Positions 41,290 through 50,117 are shown, counted from the first letter of the stretch. The stretch is 64,000 bases of DNA from Fontisphaera persica (GCF_024832785.1 NZ_CP116615.1:1426001-1490000), one strand, 5' to 3'. The notes: a model not told the origin generated them from the letters alone. Numbers and translations: made by a program.

Positions 41290-42687
41290 ATGAAAACCAG
41301 GAAAACGCCTAAAAAGTCGCCCGCGGCCGTCACAAAGCCCAAAAAATCCCCCAACCTGCCCGCTGCCCAACCTGCCCGTCCCTCTCTCCAACGTTCAGGC
41401 AAAGCAGCCCCCGAAGCCCAGCCAGCCGTTGCGGTTAAGCGCCAAGCCCAGTCGGCTACCAAGCCAACTAGCCCCAAAGCCAGCAAGGCCACCAAAGCGC
41501 CGGCCCCGCGCAAAGTCAAAGTGCCCGCGATTTTAACCGAAGGCGATGTCCCCCCTCCGCCACCCGCGCATGGCCCCGGCCAAAAATTTGCCCTCGGTCC
41601 CACTCCGCCTCCGGCTCATGTGAGCGGGGGCGAACCGGGGGAACTTCCGGAAGCCTACGGGACGGGGATGCTGTTGCTTACTGCGCGCGACCCCCATTGG
41701 TTGTATGCTTGGTGGGACTTCACCGCCGAACAATTGCGGCAGTTCAATCGCCGTGCTGCCCAAGGCCATCTCACTTTACGGGTGTTCAAAGATAAGGTTG
41801 CCGAAAAACCGCATACCGAGGTGGCCGTTCATCCGGAATCCCGGAATTGGTTCGTGCATGTCGGCAAAGGTGGGACCCGGTACGTGGCCCAATTAGGCTA
41901 TTACAACAAGCAACGCCGGTGGCAAAAGGTGGCCGAATCCGAGGCCACTTTCACCCCCCCTGACAGCTTGGCAGATGATATCACTGCCCGCTTCGCCACC
42001 GTGCCGCCCGATGTTTCCTTCGAGCGCCTGGTTGAAATCGTCAAAGAAGCCGCCCGCCAGCATTTGCCCCTGGCCCAAGCCATTTCTGAAATCGTCCAAC
42101 CCCAGTCCGAAGATGCACCTGCCGCGGGACAAAGCGGAACAGTACCTGCGGAATTGCAGGTGCCGGGAGCGGTCGCACCGGCGGCCTGGACCCCCGAACA
42201 GGAAAAAGCCCTCGCCCGGATGATTTCGATTGATGCGGTGCGCCGCGTGTGGATTGGCTCGCTGGAAATTACCGAATTGGTGCGACGCCGTCTGGTCCAG
42301 GAACTGGCCTCCCAAGCGGCGGTCCCGCAACCTGGTGGTTTGGGGGCGCTGGCCAGTTTGGCCAGCCCCTTTGGAGGACAACCGCCCGGGCCCAAGGGCT
42401 TCTGGTTTAATGTGAATGCCGAACTGGTAATCTACGGGGCCACGGAGCCGGACGCTTCGGTCACCATCGCCGGCCGCCCCATTCAACTCAGGCCGGATGG
42501 CTCCTTTAGCTACCGTTTCGCATTGCCCGACGGCATGTATGACCTGCCGATTGTTGCTGTTTCTGCCGACAAATCGGAGGGGCGCGGAGCGGATCTCCAT
42601 TTCAGTCGGCGCACTGAATACCAGGGGGAGGTGGGTATGCATCCCCAAGACCCCGCTTTACAACCGCCCCTGCCCGAAAATCTTTGA
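41290..42687 (+). CDS. DUF4912 domain protein
   Basis: A 465-residue cytoplasmic-looking protein. The first 80 residues are Lys/Ala/Pro-rich, like a histone H1-type tail. The DUF4912 domain (about 115-225) has the characteristic LLLTARDPHWLYAWWDF core and a later SRNWFVHVGKGGTRYVAQLGYY stretch. A second conserved part near residues 370-440 has VNAELVIYGATEPDASVTIAG and FSYRFALPDG, a small immunoglobulin-like segment. DUF4912 genes are often next to GH57 alpha-glucan enzymes, as here, suggesting a role with glycogen or another alpha-glucan; the mechanism is unknown. ATG 41290 is preferred to the TTG at 41278. A terminator follows before the GH57 gene. Confidence 0.85.
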   Translation: MKTRKTPKKSPAAVTKPKKSPNLPAAQPARPSLQRSGKAAPEAQPAVAVKRQAQSATKPTSPKASKATKAPAPRKVKVPAILTEGDVPPPPPAHGPGQKFALGPTPPPAHVSGGEPGELPEAYGTGMLLLTARDPHWLYAWWDFTAEQLRQFNRRAAQGHLTLRVFKDKVAEKPHTEVAVHPESRNWFVHVGKGGTRYVAQLGYYNKQRRWQKVAESEATFTPPDSLADDITARFATVPPDVSFERLVEIVKEAARQHLPLAQAISEIVQPQSEDAPAAGQSGTVPAELQVPGAVAPAAWTPEQEKALARMISIDAVRRVWIGSLEITELVRRRLVQELASQAAVPQPGGLGALASLASPFGGQPPGPKGFWFNVNAELVIYGATEPDASVTIAGRPIQLRPDGSFSYRFALPDGMYDLPIVAVSADKSEGRGADLHFSRRTEYQGEVGMHPQDPALQPPLPENL

Positions 42688-42711
42688 GGATAACCCCAAA
42701 TACCATTCTCC

Positions 42712-42753
42712 TCCCCGCTGGCACTTCGCCGGCGGGGATTTACAAAATTTTTT
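42712..42753 (+). terminator. Intrinsic terminator (or attenuator) before the GH57 gene
   Basis: Bases 42712-42722 (TCCCCGCTGGC) pair with 42728-42738 over 11 positions including one T-G, around the 5-base loop ACTTC. The stem is followed by TTT and, ten bases after the stem, six Ts (42748-42753). It lies in the 83 bases between the DUF4912 and GH57 genes, only 18 bases before the latter's ATG. It may thus set their relative expression or block the GH57 ribosome site. Confidence 0.65.
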
Positions 42754-42770
42754 CTTACCAGTCTTGAACC

Positions 42771-44345
42771 ATGCTTGGATATCACGCCATCGTTTTACAT
42801 GCCCATCTGCCCTTTGTCCGGCATCCAGAACACCCCAAATTCTTGGAGGAAAACTGGCTGTTTGAGGCCATCACGGAGTCTTACCTGCCGCTGTTGGAGG
42901 TCATTCAGGGATGGCAGCGGGATGGTTTGAACGCTCCCATCACGCTCAACCTATCGCCCACCTTGTGCGCCATGTTGCGGGACCCGCTGCTGCAATCCCG
43001 CTATGAACGGCATCTGAATGGTCTGATTGAGCTGGCCGAAAAGGAAATTCATCGCACGCATTGGGACCGTGCGTTTCATGAACTGGCGTGGATGTACCAC
43101 CAACGCCTGAGCCGGGCGCGCGAGCTATGGCATGCGTGCCAATGCGACCTGGTGGCCGCCTTCGCCCGGTTGCAAGCCGCGGGCCGCATCGAACTGGTGG
43201 CCTGTGCCGCAACCCACGCCCTGCTGCCTTTGATGGCTCAACACCCCCCCTCCATCCGTGCCCAGTTGCTGACCGGACGCGATTATTACCGGGAATGTTT
43301 TGGGGGCAATCCGCGTGGCGTATGGCTTCCCGAATGCGCTTATGCGCCCGGCGTGGAAAACGTGCTCCAGGAGGCCAACATCCGCTGGTTTATACTCGAT
43401 ACCCACGGCGTGCTCCACGCCCAGCCACGCCCCCGCTACGGGGTGTTTGCGCCCATTTACACGCCCAATTGTATCGCTGCTTTTGGCCGTGACCTGGATT
43501 CCGCCCGCCAGGTATGGAGCCGCCACGAAGGTTATCCCGGCGATCCCCGCTACCGGGATTTTTACCGGGACATCGGCTACGACCTTGATTTCGATTATGT
43601 CCGGCCCTACCTCCCCAGCCCGGATTTACGCGGGTTCACCGGCTTCAAGTATTACCAAATTACCGGCGACACCCCCCATAAATTGGTGTACCAACCCAAC
43701 GCCGCCCGCGATGCGGCGGCCAGCCACGCGGCGCATTTTCTCCAGTCCCGCCAGCAGCAAGTGGCGGAACTGGCGTCCGTCATGGACCTGCCACCGCTCA
43801 TCGTCTCCCCGTATGACGCAGAATTATTCGGTCATTGGTGGTATGAGGGGCCGCAATTCCTTGATTTCTACGTGCGCAAACTTTGTTGCGACCAACACCA
43901 AATTGAACTCATTACCCCCAGCCAATACCTGCAACGCCATCCCACCCATCAAATCGCCACCCCGAGCACTTCAAGCTGGGGCGAGGAGGGCTATTGCAAA
44001 CTGTGGTTGAATGAATCCAACCAATGGATTCTCCCGCATTTGCATGTGGCTCAAGAGCGCATGACGCAACTGGTTCACCGCTTTGCGGGCGCGGAGGGCC
44101 TCACCGCGCGGGCCTTGCGGCAAGCCGGCCGTGAGCTTTTACTGGCCCAAGCAAGCGACTGGCCATTCATCTTGCGCACAGGCACCAGCCCCGATTACGC
44201 CCGTCGGCGAGTTAAAGACCATTTGCTGCGGTTTATTGCGTTGCATGAACAACTGACCGCCACCCGCGTCTCGGAGGATTACCTGCAACGTCTGGAAGCA
44301 ACCGACAACCTTTTCCCGAACCTCAATTACCAATACTGGGCCTAA
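42771..44345 (+). CDS. GH57 glycoside hydrolase, probable 1,4-alpha-glucan branching enzyme
   Basis: A 524-residue GH57 enzyme. The barrel opens with HAIVLHAHLPFVRHPE. The nucleophile is E188 in GVWLPECAY, and the acid/base Asp is D349 in IVSPYDAELFGHWWYEG. Both catalytic residues are present. A C-terminal helical domain follows, with SSWGEEGYCKLWLNESN and DWPFILRTGTSPDYARRRVKDH, the hallmark of GH57 branching enzymes (TK1436/DUF1957 type). It should introduce alpha-1,6 branches into alpha-glucans such as glycogen in the cytoplasm. The ATG at 42771 lacks a clear Shine-Dalgarno site and is 18 bases after a terminator-like hairpin. Confidence 0.9.
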   Translation: MLGYHAIVLHAHLPFVRHPEHPKFLEENWLFEAITESYLPLLEVIQGWQRDGLNAPITLNLSPTLCAMLRDPLLQSRYERHLNGLIELAEKEIHRTHWDRAFHELAWMYHQRLSRARELWHACQCDLVAAFARLQAAGRIELVACAATHALLPLMAQHPPSIRAQLLTGRDYYRECFGGNPRGVWLPECAYAPGVENVLQEANIRWFILDTHGVLHAQPRPRYGVFAPIYTPNCIAAFGRDLDSARQVWSRHEGYPGDPRYRDFYRDIGYDLDFDYVRPYLPSPDLRGFTGFKYYQITGDTPHKLVYQPNAARDAAASHAAHFLQSRQQQVAELASVMDLPPLIVSPYDAELFGHWWYEGPQFLDFYVRKLCCDQHQIELITPSQYLQRHPTHQIATPSTSSWGEEGYCKLWLNESNQWILPHLHVAQERMTQLVHRFAGAEGLTARALRQAGRELLLAQASDWPFILRTGTSPDYARRRVKDHLLRFIALHEQLTATRVSEDYLQRLEATDNLFPNLNYQYWA

Positions 44346-44455
44346 TTCGGCTGATTCCCGCAAGGAAGCAAAAGTTTTAAGGCTTCTGGCCGGTGGGGGG
44401 ATATCTGCTGTCCACTGCAATTGCTGTCCTTGGTTTGGTAAAGTAAATTGGGTTT

Positions 44456-45208
44456 GTGCAGTGGCTTGCAAACGCATGCAAAGGCGTGCTGATACACGCA
44501 ATGTTGGGGGCTTTTTGCCTGCCAGCCGCTGCGCCAACACCCCGTGCTGCGGTGGAAACGCCGTGGTTGATTTCCAAGCAAGGCTGGCGTCTGGTGAACG
44601 CCAAAGGCCAGCCGGTCACGCTGCGGAATAATCCCCTGGCCAGGGATGTCACCTTCGGAGAGGTGCTTGTCTTTGTGCAAAGCAACCAGGTCAATCAACT
44701 GACCTATCGGACGGGTCAATTTGCCTGCACAGAATTTGCCGTAGCCCTGCATGACCAGGCCGAGGCTTCTGGCATTCGTTGCGCGCTGGTTGGAGTGCGT
44801 TTTGCACGTGGCATCGGCCATGCCTTGAACGCCTTTCACACCACCGACAAGGGTCTGGTGTACATTGATTGCACCGGCTCGCCCAGGCCCTCCGCAGACC
44901 CGGGACGTTACGACACCATTGGTTATCTCAAAATTGGCCAGCCCTATGGGCGCCTGCCCCTCGAATTGGGGGCTGTGGATCCTAATCATTACGAGCGTTA
45001 TACCTACATCATGGGCCTATGGCGCTGGGTGCAAATGGAGTCCCAGCGTCTCAAGGCCTCCGCCCTCCCGGATGCGCCTGAAGAACTCGCCCTAACCCCA
45101 GAAGAAAGGGGCGAACGCCGCGCCAAACTACGCGCCCAATTGCAGCGCCTGCAAACCCGCTATGATATGAACCCCCATCCTGTCAAAACCATAGACATTT
45201 GGTGGTAA
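44456..45208 (+). CDS. Secreted protein with transglutaminase-like (papain-fold) core
   Basis: A 250-residue exported protein. A GTG at 44456 gives a signal peptide ending in PAAA (about residue 26); ATG 44501 would leave a shorter one. The central part follows the transglutaminase-like pattern: C91 at the start of a helix (FACTEFAVALHDQAEASGIR), H122 in GIGHALNAF, D138 in LVYIDCTG. These are spaced as a Cys-His-Asp triad. The C-terminal 60 residues form a charged helix ending in a conserved-looking KTIDIWW. Such proteins act as peptidases or cross-linkers outside the cytoplasm, but the substrate is unknown. It lies 111 bases after the GH57 gene. Confidence 0.65.
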   Translation: MQWLANACKGVLIHAMLGAFCLPAAAPTPRAAVETPWLISKQGWRLVNAKGQPVTLRNNPLARDVTFGEVLVFVQSNQVNQLTYRTGQFACTEFAVALHDQAEASGIRCALVGVRFARGIGHALNAFHTTDKGLVYIDCTGSPRPSADPGRYDTIGYLKIGQPYGRLPLELGAVDPNHYERYTYIMGLWRWVQMESQRLKASALPDAPEELALTPEERGERRAKLRAQLQRLQTRYDMNPHPVKTIDIWW

Positions 45209-45317
45209 CAGGGAGGCGGCTGGCAACTCACCTGCCCCGGGTTAATGAATCCCCTCAATGGCAAATCACGACCGAGCAGGAAGGGCCCCCATCCTCGTGG
45301 CCGGACTCAATTTTTTA

Positions 45318-45345
45318 TTGTCCTAATGGTGGCGTTGATTATCTT
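45318..45345 (+). promoter_or_regulatory. Candidate promoter of tRNA-Gly
   Basis: TTGTCC (45318-45323) and TATCTT (45340-45345) are separated by 16 bases, and the second box ends 9 bases before the mature tRNA 5' end. That geometry would start transcription almost at the tRNA. The T-rich stretch 45311-45320 just upstream could serve as an UP-like element or end the preceding transcript. Confidence 0.4.
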
Positions 45346-45354
45346 TATCCCAGC

Positions 45355-45428
45355 GCGGGCGTAGTTCAATGGTAGAACGGAAGCCTTCCAAGCTTCACAC
45401 GTGGGTTCGATTCCCATCGCCCGCTCCA
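45355..45428 (+). tRNA. tRNA-Gly (anticodon UCC)
   Basis: A full cloverleaf can be drawn. The acceptor GCGGGCG pairs with CGCCCGC over 7 positions. The D arm is GTTC/GAAC. The anticodon stem GAAGC/GCTTC has loop CTTCCAA and anticodon TCC. The T arm has the TTCGATT loop, and the discriminator T is followed by an encoded CCA (45426-45428). It reads GGA and GGG codons. The first 32 Gly codons of the (Gly-Gln-Gln) tract are GGG, so this tRNA would decode them. It stands alone, 22 bases before the response-regulator gene. Confidence 0.97.
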
Positions 45429-45450
45429 TTTTTTACACCACCCCGTCCCT

Positions 45451-46044
45451 ATGAAAGTGTTGCTGGCCGAAGATGAACTCGCTTCCCGTGAGATGCTGGA
45501 AACCATCCTGAGACGCATGGGGTTGGAGGTGGTCGCCTGCGGGGATGGGGAAACGGCCTGGGAATTATTACAGTCCGCCCAACGCCCCTCGCTGGCGGTG
45601 CTAGATTGGCGCATGCCAGGTTTGGATGGCGATGAGATATGCCGGCGGGTGCGCAGTGTGCCTGCCCTGCGTCATCTTTATTTGATTCTGGTCACCGGCC
45701 TCAGCCAGCCGGAGCACATTGTGGCCGGATTGGAGGCCGGCGCCAACGACTACCTGACCAAACCCTTTAATCCTGTGGAATTGGAAGCCCGCGTGAAAGT
45801 GGGATTGCGCGTGCTGCAGCTCCAGGACGAATTAATCGCCCGCATCCGGGAGCTCGAGCTGGCCATGAGCCACGTCAAACGCCTGCAAGGCCTGCTGCCC
45901 ATTTGTGTCATGTGCAAGAAGGTGCGCAATGACGACAATTACTGGCAGCAGGTGGACGCCTATTTTGCGGAACATGCCAATGTGCGCTTCAATCGGGCCC
46001 TGTGCCCGGAATGTGCGGCGCGCGAAGCCCGCAAGTTTGAGTAA
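45451..46044 (+). CDS. Response regulator receiver with C-terminal four-cysteine module
   Basis: A 197-residue protein. Residues 1-120 are a REC domain with an acidic pocket at D8, the phosphorylation site D52 in AVLDWRMPG, Thr at about 82 and K104 in LTKPF. A helix of about 30 residues links to a small module with C152, C155, C185 and C188. That module reads GLLPICVMCKKVR, then an aromatic-rich middle, then CPECA. This module often ends histidine kinases and regulators and may bind zinc. There is no DNA-binding domain and no kinase gene nearby, so output by protein contact is likely. The ATG follows the tRNA by 22 bases, possibly on the same transcript. Confidence 0.88.
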   Translation: MKVLLAEDELASREMLETILRRMGLEVVACGDGETAWELLQSAQRPSLAVLDWRMPGLDGDEICRRVRSVPALRHLYLILVTGLSQPEHIVAGLEAGANDYLTKPFNPVELEARVKVGLRVLQLQDELIARIRELELAMSHVKRLQGLLPICVMCKKVRNDDNYWQQVDAYFAEHANVRFNRALCPECAAREARKFE

Positions 46045-46060
46045 CCCGCCCCGTTGTCTT

Positions 46061-46345
46061 TTAGAGCAGAAAAAGGAGCAGCAGGACAATGGCCGAAACA
46101 ATGGCCATCATGCCTGCGGGCATAAATTTGCCGGTCTTAATCACCCGAAACACAAAAAAGCCCGCCAGTACTGCGGTCAACAGGCGTCCCACCCATGGCG
46201 GCAACACCCCCAAGGCACACAGGGCCAGAGGAATGGCAAAAATGGTGGAAGTCACCAGCGACATCGTGCTGCCCGCCTTGAGATAACCTATCAAGCCGCC
46301 GACCACCAGCAACACCACATAAACCCACAAAACAATCTTTGTCAT
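46061..46345 (-). CDS. Small membrane protein, TMEM14/UPF0136 family
   Basis: A 94-residue integral membrane protein with about four hydrophobic segments: IVLWVYVVLLVVGGLIGYL, LVTSTIFAIPLALCAL, WVGRLLTAVLAGFFVF and MAIVSAIVLLLLF. The GGLIGYLKAGSTMSLVTS turn and the RVIKTGKFMPAGMM stretch are the marks of the TMEM14 family, whose bacterial members have no settled function. The ATG at 46345 is chosen over an extension to 46417 that lacks coding features. It converges on the response-regulator gene with 16 bases between stops. Confidence 0.85.
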   Translation of the reverse strand: MTKIVLWVYVVLLVVGGLIGYLKAGSTMSLVTSTIFAIPLALCALGVLPPWVGRLLTAVLAGFFVFRVIKTGKFMPAGMMAIVSAIVLLLLFLL

Positions 46346-46417
46346 GCAGGCCAAGATAACGCGATTTGCCCCAGTAGCAAACGGGGGCGGCAAAAAGGGG
46401 CGTGAGCGGGACGGCAC

Positions 46418-49249
46418 TCAAGCCCCGGCCTCGCGTTCAGGAAACTCAAAGGCCACCCTTTCCTTTTCGTCCAACACCAGCGCTGCCTTGAAAGGTTTGC
46501 CCGTCTTTTTTGAGATAAAGCCGTCTAACACATCCGTGCGCCTCTCGGCCAGGAGCTTGGTTATTTGCGCGGCATCCAGGGGCTGCTGCAAAATGACCTT
46601 GCCCACCTTGAATTTGCAAGCCCGGCTGGTTAATTGAGTGCGCTCGCACAAGTAGGCATCCGGGCCCTCATAAACCCCGCCCCCGCAACGGGGACATTTG
46701 CCCAGCGCCTTTTGTCCCGAAAAATCCAGCTTCGGCGGCGGGGGCTGGTCGGCCGATTTTTTGGCGTCCTTGGCCCGTCCTGGCCGGGCGGCAAATTCAA
46801 AACCCACCGAGCCGTCTTTGCCCAACACCAGGTGGGCGTCAAAAGTGCGTCCATTGCGTTTGGACACAAATCCTTTCAGCAAACCCGTTTTGCCCTCCGC
46901 CAGAAGCTGTTTCATTTCCTCCGGCGCCATTTTGCGCTGCAAAATGACGGTGCCGGTGCGGAAATCGCAGGTCTTCTCCGGGCCGGTCGCTTTTTCGCAC
47001 AAGTACGCCATGCCCGCTTCAAAGACCCGCTGGCCACATTTGGGACATTGGCCCAGCGGTTCCTTGCCGGAAAAATCCACCGCCGCGCCGTTTTCCTTTT
47101 CCCCGTTTTCCGCCTGCCCGTTCTTGCGCTCTCCGTTGCCAAAATCCAGTTCGATGTTTCCATCGTCAGCCAGACGCAGCATCGCGGCAAAGGGAAACCC
47201 TTTCTGACTGCGAAATCCCTGCAACGGCCCGATTACCTTCCGGGACACCAATGCCTCCGCCTCTTCATGCTCGAGGATGCGTCCGGCCACAATTTTACGA
47301 AAGGCAAAGTTGCAATTCTGGCACTGGAAATTGCGGTAGTTTTCCTTGATTAAGCCGCCACACTTGGGACAAGGAGTCTTCAATTCGCCAAAATCACCCG
47401 GCACGGTATCGCTGTGGTAATTGCGGGCCTGCTCCACGATATGGCGGGTCATGGCTTCGATTTCGCGCATGAAATCCTCCCGCCGCATCTGGCCGCGCTC
47501 CATGAGCTTGAGCTTGAACTCCCAGTCCCCCGTCAGTTCGGGTTTGCACAACTCCGGAATACCCAGACCGTTCAGGAGCACAATCAGGGAAAAAGCCTTG
47601 GCGGTGGGCACCAATTCCTTGCCGTGGCGGACCACATACTTTTCTTCAATCAAGCCCTCAATAATGGCGGCGCGGGTGGCAGGTGTGCCAAGGCCTTTGG
47701 CCGCCATGGCTTCCCGCAATTCTTCGTCCTCCACCAGCTTGCCCGCGCCCTCCATGGCGCTCAACAGGGTGGCTTCCGTAAACCGCGGCGGCGGGCGGGT
47801 TTGGCTCTTTTCCACCTGAATTTCCGTTGTGTCCACGGCCTCGCCCGGCTGGACCGGAACCAAAGAGGGAGTATCATCAGCCGGCGCTTCTTTGCCATAA
47901 ACCGCCAGCCAGCCGGGATTTAACATCACCTTGCCCTCGCTCTTGAAGGGCTCGCCCTCCACGCGCGTGATGCGAGTGGTGACCAGGTATTCCGCGGCCG
48001 GATAGAAGACTGCAAGAAACCGGCGCGCAATCATGTCATAAATCTTCCGCTCGGCATCGGTTAAGTGTTTGGGCTCCAACGGGGTGGGGATAATGGCGAA
48101 GTGGTCGGATACCTTGGCATTGCTGAAAATGCGTTTGTTGGGCCGCACCCAGCCCTGTTCCAGGACGGTTCGGGCAAACGTGCCGTAATCGGTCCCCTCC
48201 ATGGCCTTGAGCGTCTGGCGCACGGTGGCTTGATAATCTTCCGGCAGGGCGCGGGAGTCCGTGCGGGGGTAGGTGATGACTTTGTGTTTTTCGTAAAGGG
48301 CCTGGGCCAGCGAGAGGGTGGCTTTGGCTGAAAATCCAAAGCGGCTGTTGGCCTCCCGTTGCAGGGAGGTTAGATCGTACAGCAACGGTGAAAGCTGCGT
48401 GGCCGGCTTGCTTTCCTCGGTGACCACACCCGGCTTGCCCAGACAACGGGCGCGGATGTCCTCCGCCCGCTGGGCATCCCACAGGCGTTCGGGGCGCAGC
48501 TCCGCATCCTCCTTGTCGCGGACAAACTTTTCGTCAAACCACCGGCCGGTGTAAGTGCCTGCTTGAGCCGTAAAGGTGGCATGCACCTCCCAATAGTCGC
48601 GGGGCACGAATTTGCGGATTTTATGCTCCCGCTCCACCAAAATGGCAAGGGTGGGAGTCTGCACCCGGCCGACGGTGGTTTTTTGAAAGCCACCGCTGCG
48701 TGAATTAAATGCCGTCAGAGCGCGAGTGCCGTTAATGCCCACCAGCCAGTCCGATTCGGAGCGGCAAATGGCGGCAGTCGCCAGCGGCTGCAACTCTTCA
48801 TCCGCCCGCAAACTGGCAAACCCTTCGCGGATGGCCGCAGGAGTCATAGATTGCAGCCAGAGGCGGCGGATGGGCTTGGCGGTGCCGGTGTACTTGACGA
48901 TATACCGAAAAATCAACTCTCCCTCTCGCCCCGCATCGCAGGCGTTAATGAGACTGTCCACATCCTTGCGCTTGATCAAGCGTTCCAACAGGCGCAGTTT
49001 GGATGCGGTTTTCTCAATCGGTTGCAGATCAAAGTGGGGCGGAATCACCGGGAGGTGGGCAAACGACCATTTGCCGCGCTTGACCTCATACTGCGGCGGC
49101 ACGGCCAGCTCCAATAAATGCCCCACCGCCGAGGCGAGGACATATTGATCGCTCTCAAAATAGTCGTCATGCGACTTGAATCCCCCCAGGGCCTTCGCGA
49201 TGTCGCGGGCCACGGACGGTTTCTCTGCAATGATTAATGCTTTGCCCAT
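46418..49249 (-). CDS. topB: DNA topoisomerase III with extended C-terminal zinc/repeat region
   Basis: Type IA topoisomerase of 943 residues. The Toprim domain holds E9 (IIAEKPS) and the DAGREGE motif (105-111). The catalytic Tyr is Y327 in VITYPRTDSR. The core matches TopB rather than TopA, which starts with a different Toprim pattern. From about 610 the protein extends into three related C-terminal units. Each begins with a CPKCG- or CPRCG-type knuckle and is followed by a domain of the form GPLQGFRSQKGFPFAAML, GLLKGFVSKRNGRTFDA or DVLDGFISKKTGKPFKA. The third zinc knuckle reads CPRCGGGVYEG. E. coli TopB is about 650 residues, so this tail adds nearly 300. Confidence 0.92.
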   Translation of the reverse strand: MGKALIIAEKPSVARDIAKALGGFKSHDDYFESDQYVLASAVGHLLELAVPPQYEVKRGKWSFAHLPVIPPHFDLQPIEKTASKLRLLERLIKRKDVDSLINACDAGREGELIFRYIVKYTGTAKPIRRLWLQSMTPAAIREGFASLRADEELQPLATAAICRSESDWLVGINGTRALTAFNSRSGGFQKTTVGRVQTPTLAILVEREHKIRKFVPRDYWEVHATFTAQAGTYTGRWFDEKFVRDKEDAELRPERLWDAQRAEDIRARCLGKPGVVTEESKPATQLSPLLYDLTSLQREANSRFGFSAKATLSLAQALYEKHKVITYPRTDSRALPEDYQATVRQTLKAMEGTDYGTFARTVLEQGWVRPNKRIFSNAKVSDHFAIIPTPLEPKHLTDAERKIYDMIARRFLAVFYPAAEYLVTTRITRVEGEPFKSEGKVMLNPGWLAVYGKEAPADDTPSLVPVQPGEAVDTTEIQVEKSQTRPPPRFTEATLLSAMEGAGKLVEDEELREAMAAKGLGTPATRAAIIEGLIEEKYVVRHGKELVPTAKAFSLIVLLNGLGIPELCKPELTGDWEFKLKLMERGQMRREDFMREIEAMTRHIVEQARNYHSDTVPGDFGELKTPCPKCGGLIKENYRNFQCQNCNFAFRKIVAGRILEHEEAEALVSRKVIGPLQGFRSQKGFPFAAMLRLADDGNIELDFGNGERKNGQAENGEKENGAAVDFSGKEPLGQCPKCGQRVFEAGMAYLCEKATGPEKTCDFRTGTVILQRKMAPEEMKQLLAEGKTGLLKGFVSKRNGRTFDAHLVLGKDGSVGFEFAARPGRAKDAKKSADQPPPPKLDFSGQKALGKCPRCGGGVYEGPDAYLCERTQLTSRACKFKVGKVILQQPLDAAQITKLLAERRTDVLDGFISKKTGKPFKAALVLDEKERVAFEFPEREAGA

Positions 49250-49345
49250 GCTATGTGCCTGGCCAACCCCCGCAGGAGGCCGTCTGCATTGGACGGCGCC
49301 AAGGCGCTGGCGTCAAGAGATGCCGCTTAAAACACGCTCCTGCAG

Positions 49346-49385
49346 AAAAAGCAATCCCCAAAATCATCTCCGCACGGTTTTGGGG
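49346..49385 (-). terminator. Intrinsic terminator after iscA-hscB
   Basis: CCCCAAAA (49356-49363) and TTTTGGGG (49378-49385) form a perfect 8-bp stem with a 14-base loop. Read on the minus strand, the stem is followed after five bases by TTTTT (complement of 49350-49346). It is about 110 bases past the hscB stop and about 100 bases before the topB start, so it would separate the two units. Confidence 0.55.
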
Positions 49386-49496
49386 CCGCATCCCCTTTCC
49401 AATATTTTCCCCGCTGCCCGGGGAGGGAATCCATATTCTGGGCATGCCTCACCCCTGCCTGGTACCCTAAGAAGGATAACCGAGCTTTTTGCCTGA

Positions 49497-50117
49497 TTAC
49501 AGGGATAACTGCACCAGACGTTCCTGTAACTGTCCAGACCATCGGTTGATATAGCTCAGAATGCGATAAATCTGCTCCAAGCGCTCCAGGGGTAATGCAG
49601 CCGCTCGGTCAGGACTTCCCACTGGCGGCGCCTTCTCCCATGCTGCATTGAGCGCCTGTAACTCGGCCATGAGTTCTTCCCGCCTGGCATTCACATGCGC
49701 CTGCACTTGTTGCAACTTGTCCACCCATTCCAACCCCCGGGCAAAAAGCTGCACCTTGACCATCGGCGACTCGGCTTTGGCTCGTTCAGCCAAAAAGGCA
49801 TCCACATCCCGGCAAAGCTGGCCCACTTCGACAAATAAATCCATGGTACCAGGAGGAATGCGCTGAATGTCTTTGGGGCGCTGGCCGGCCTCCAATTCGT
49901 ACAGGTGCAGCAGTCGCTCCTTGGGTTCACTTAAACACTGGAAGGCCGCATTCAATTCCGCGTACCGCTCGGTGGCGGCGCGGCATTCGGCCTCGGAGGT
50001 GTGATGGAAGCGATCGGGATGCACTGCATTGGAGAGCTGCAAGAATCGCTCCTTCAAGGCCTCCACCTCCAGGGCCGGACGGCGTGGTTCGTTCAAAAGC
50101 GCAAAGTAGTCGGTCAT
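49497..50117 (-). CDS. hscB: HscB-like Fe-S cluster co-chaperone
   Basis: A J-domain co-chaperone of 206 residues. The J domain covers about 1-75 with an intact HPD at 33-35 in the AVHPDRF motif. The C-terminal helical domain (about 85-200) corresponds to the HscB oligomerisation/IscU-binding region. HscB delivers the IscU scaffold to the HscA/DnaK chaperone. The ATG at 50117 is used because the open extension to 50162 overlaps iscA. It lies 20 bases after the iscA stop and is clearly co-transcribed with it. IscS, IscU and HscA are not in view. Confidence 0.87.
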   Translation of the reverse strand: MTDYFALLNEPRRPALEVEALKERFLQLSNAVHPDRFHHTSEAECRAATERYAELNAAFQCLSEPKERLLHLYELEAGQRPKDIQRIPPGTMDLFVEVGQLCRDVDAFLAERAKAESPMVKVQLFARGLEWVDKLQQVQAHVNARREELMAELQALNAAWEKAPPVGSPDRAAALPLERLEQIYRILSYINRWSGQLQERLVQLSL

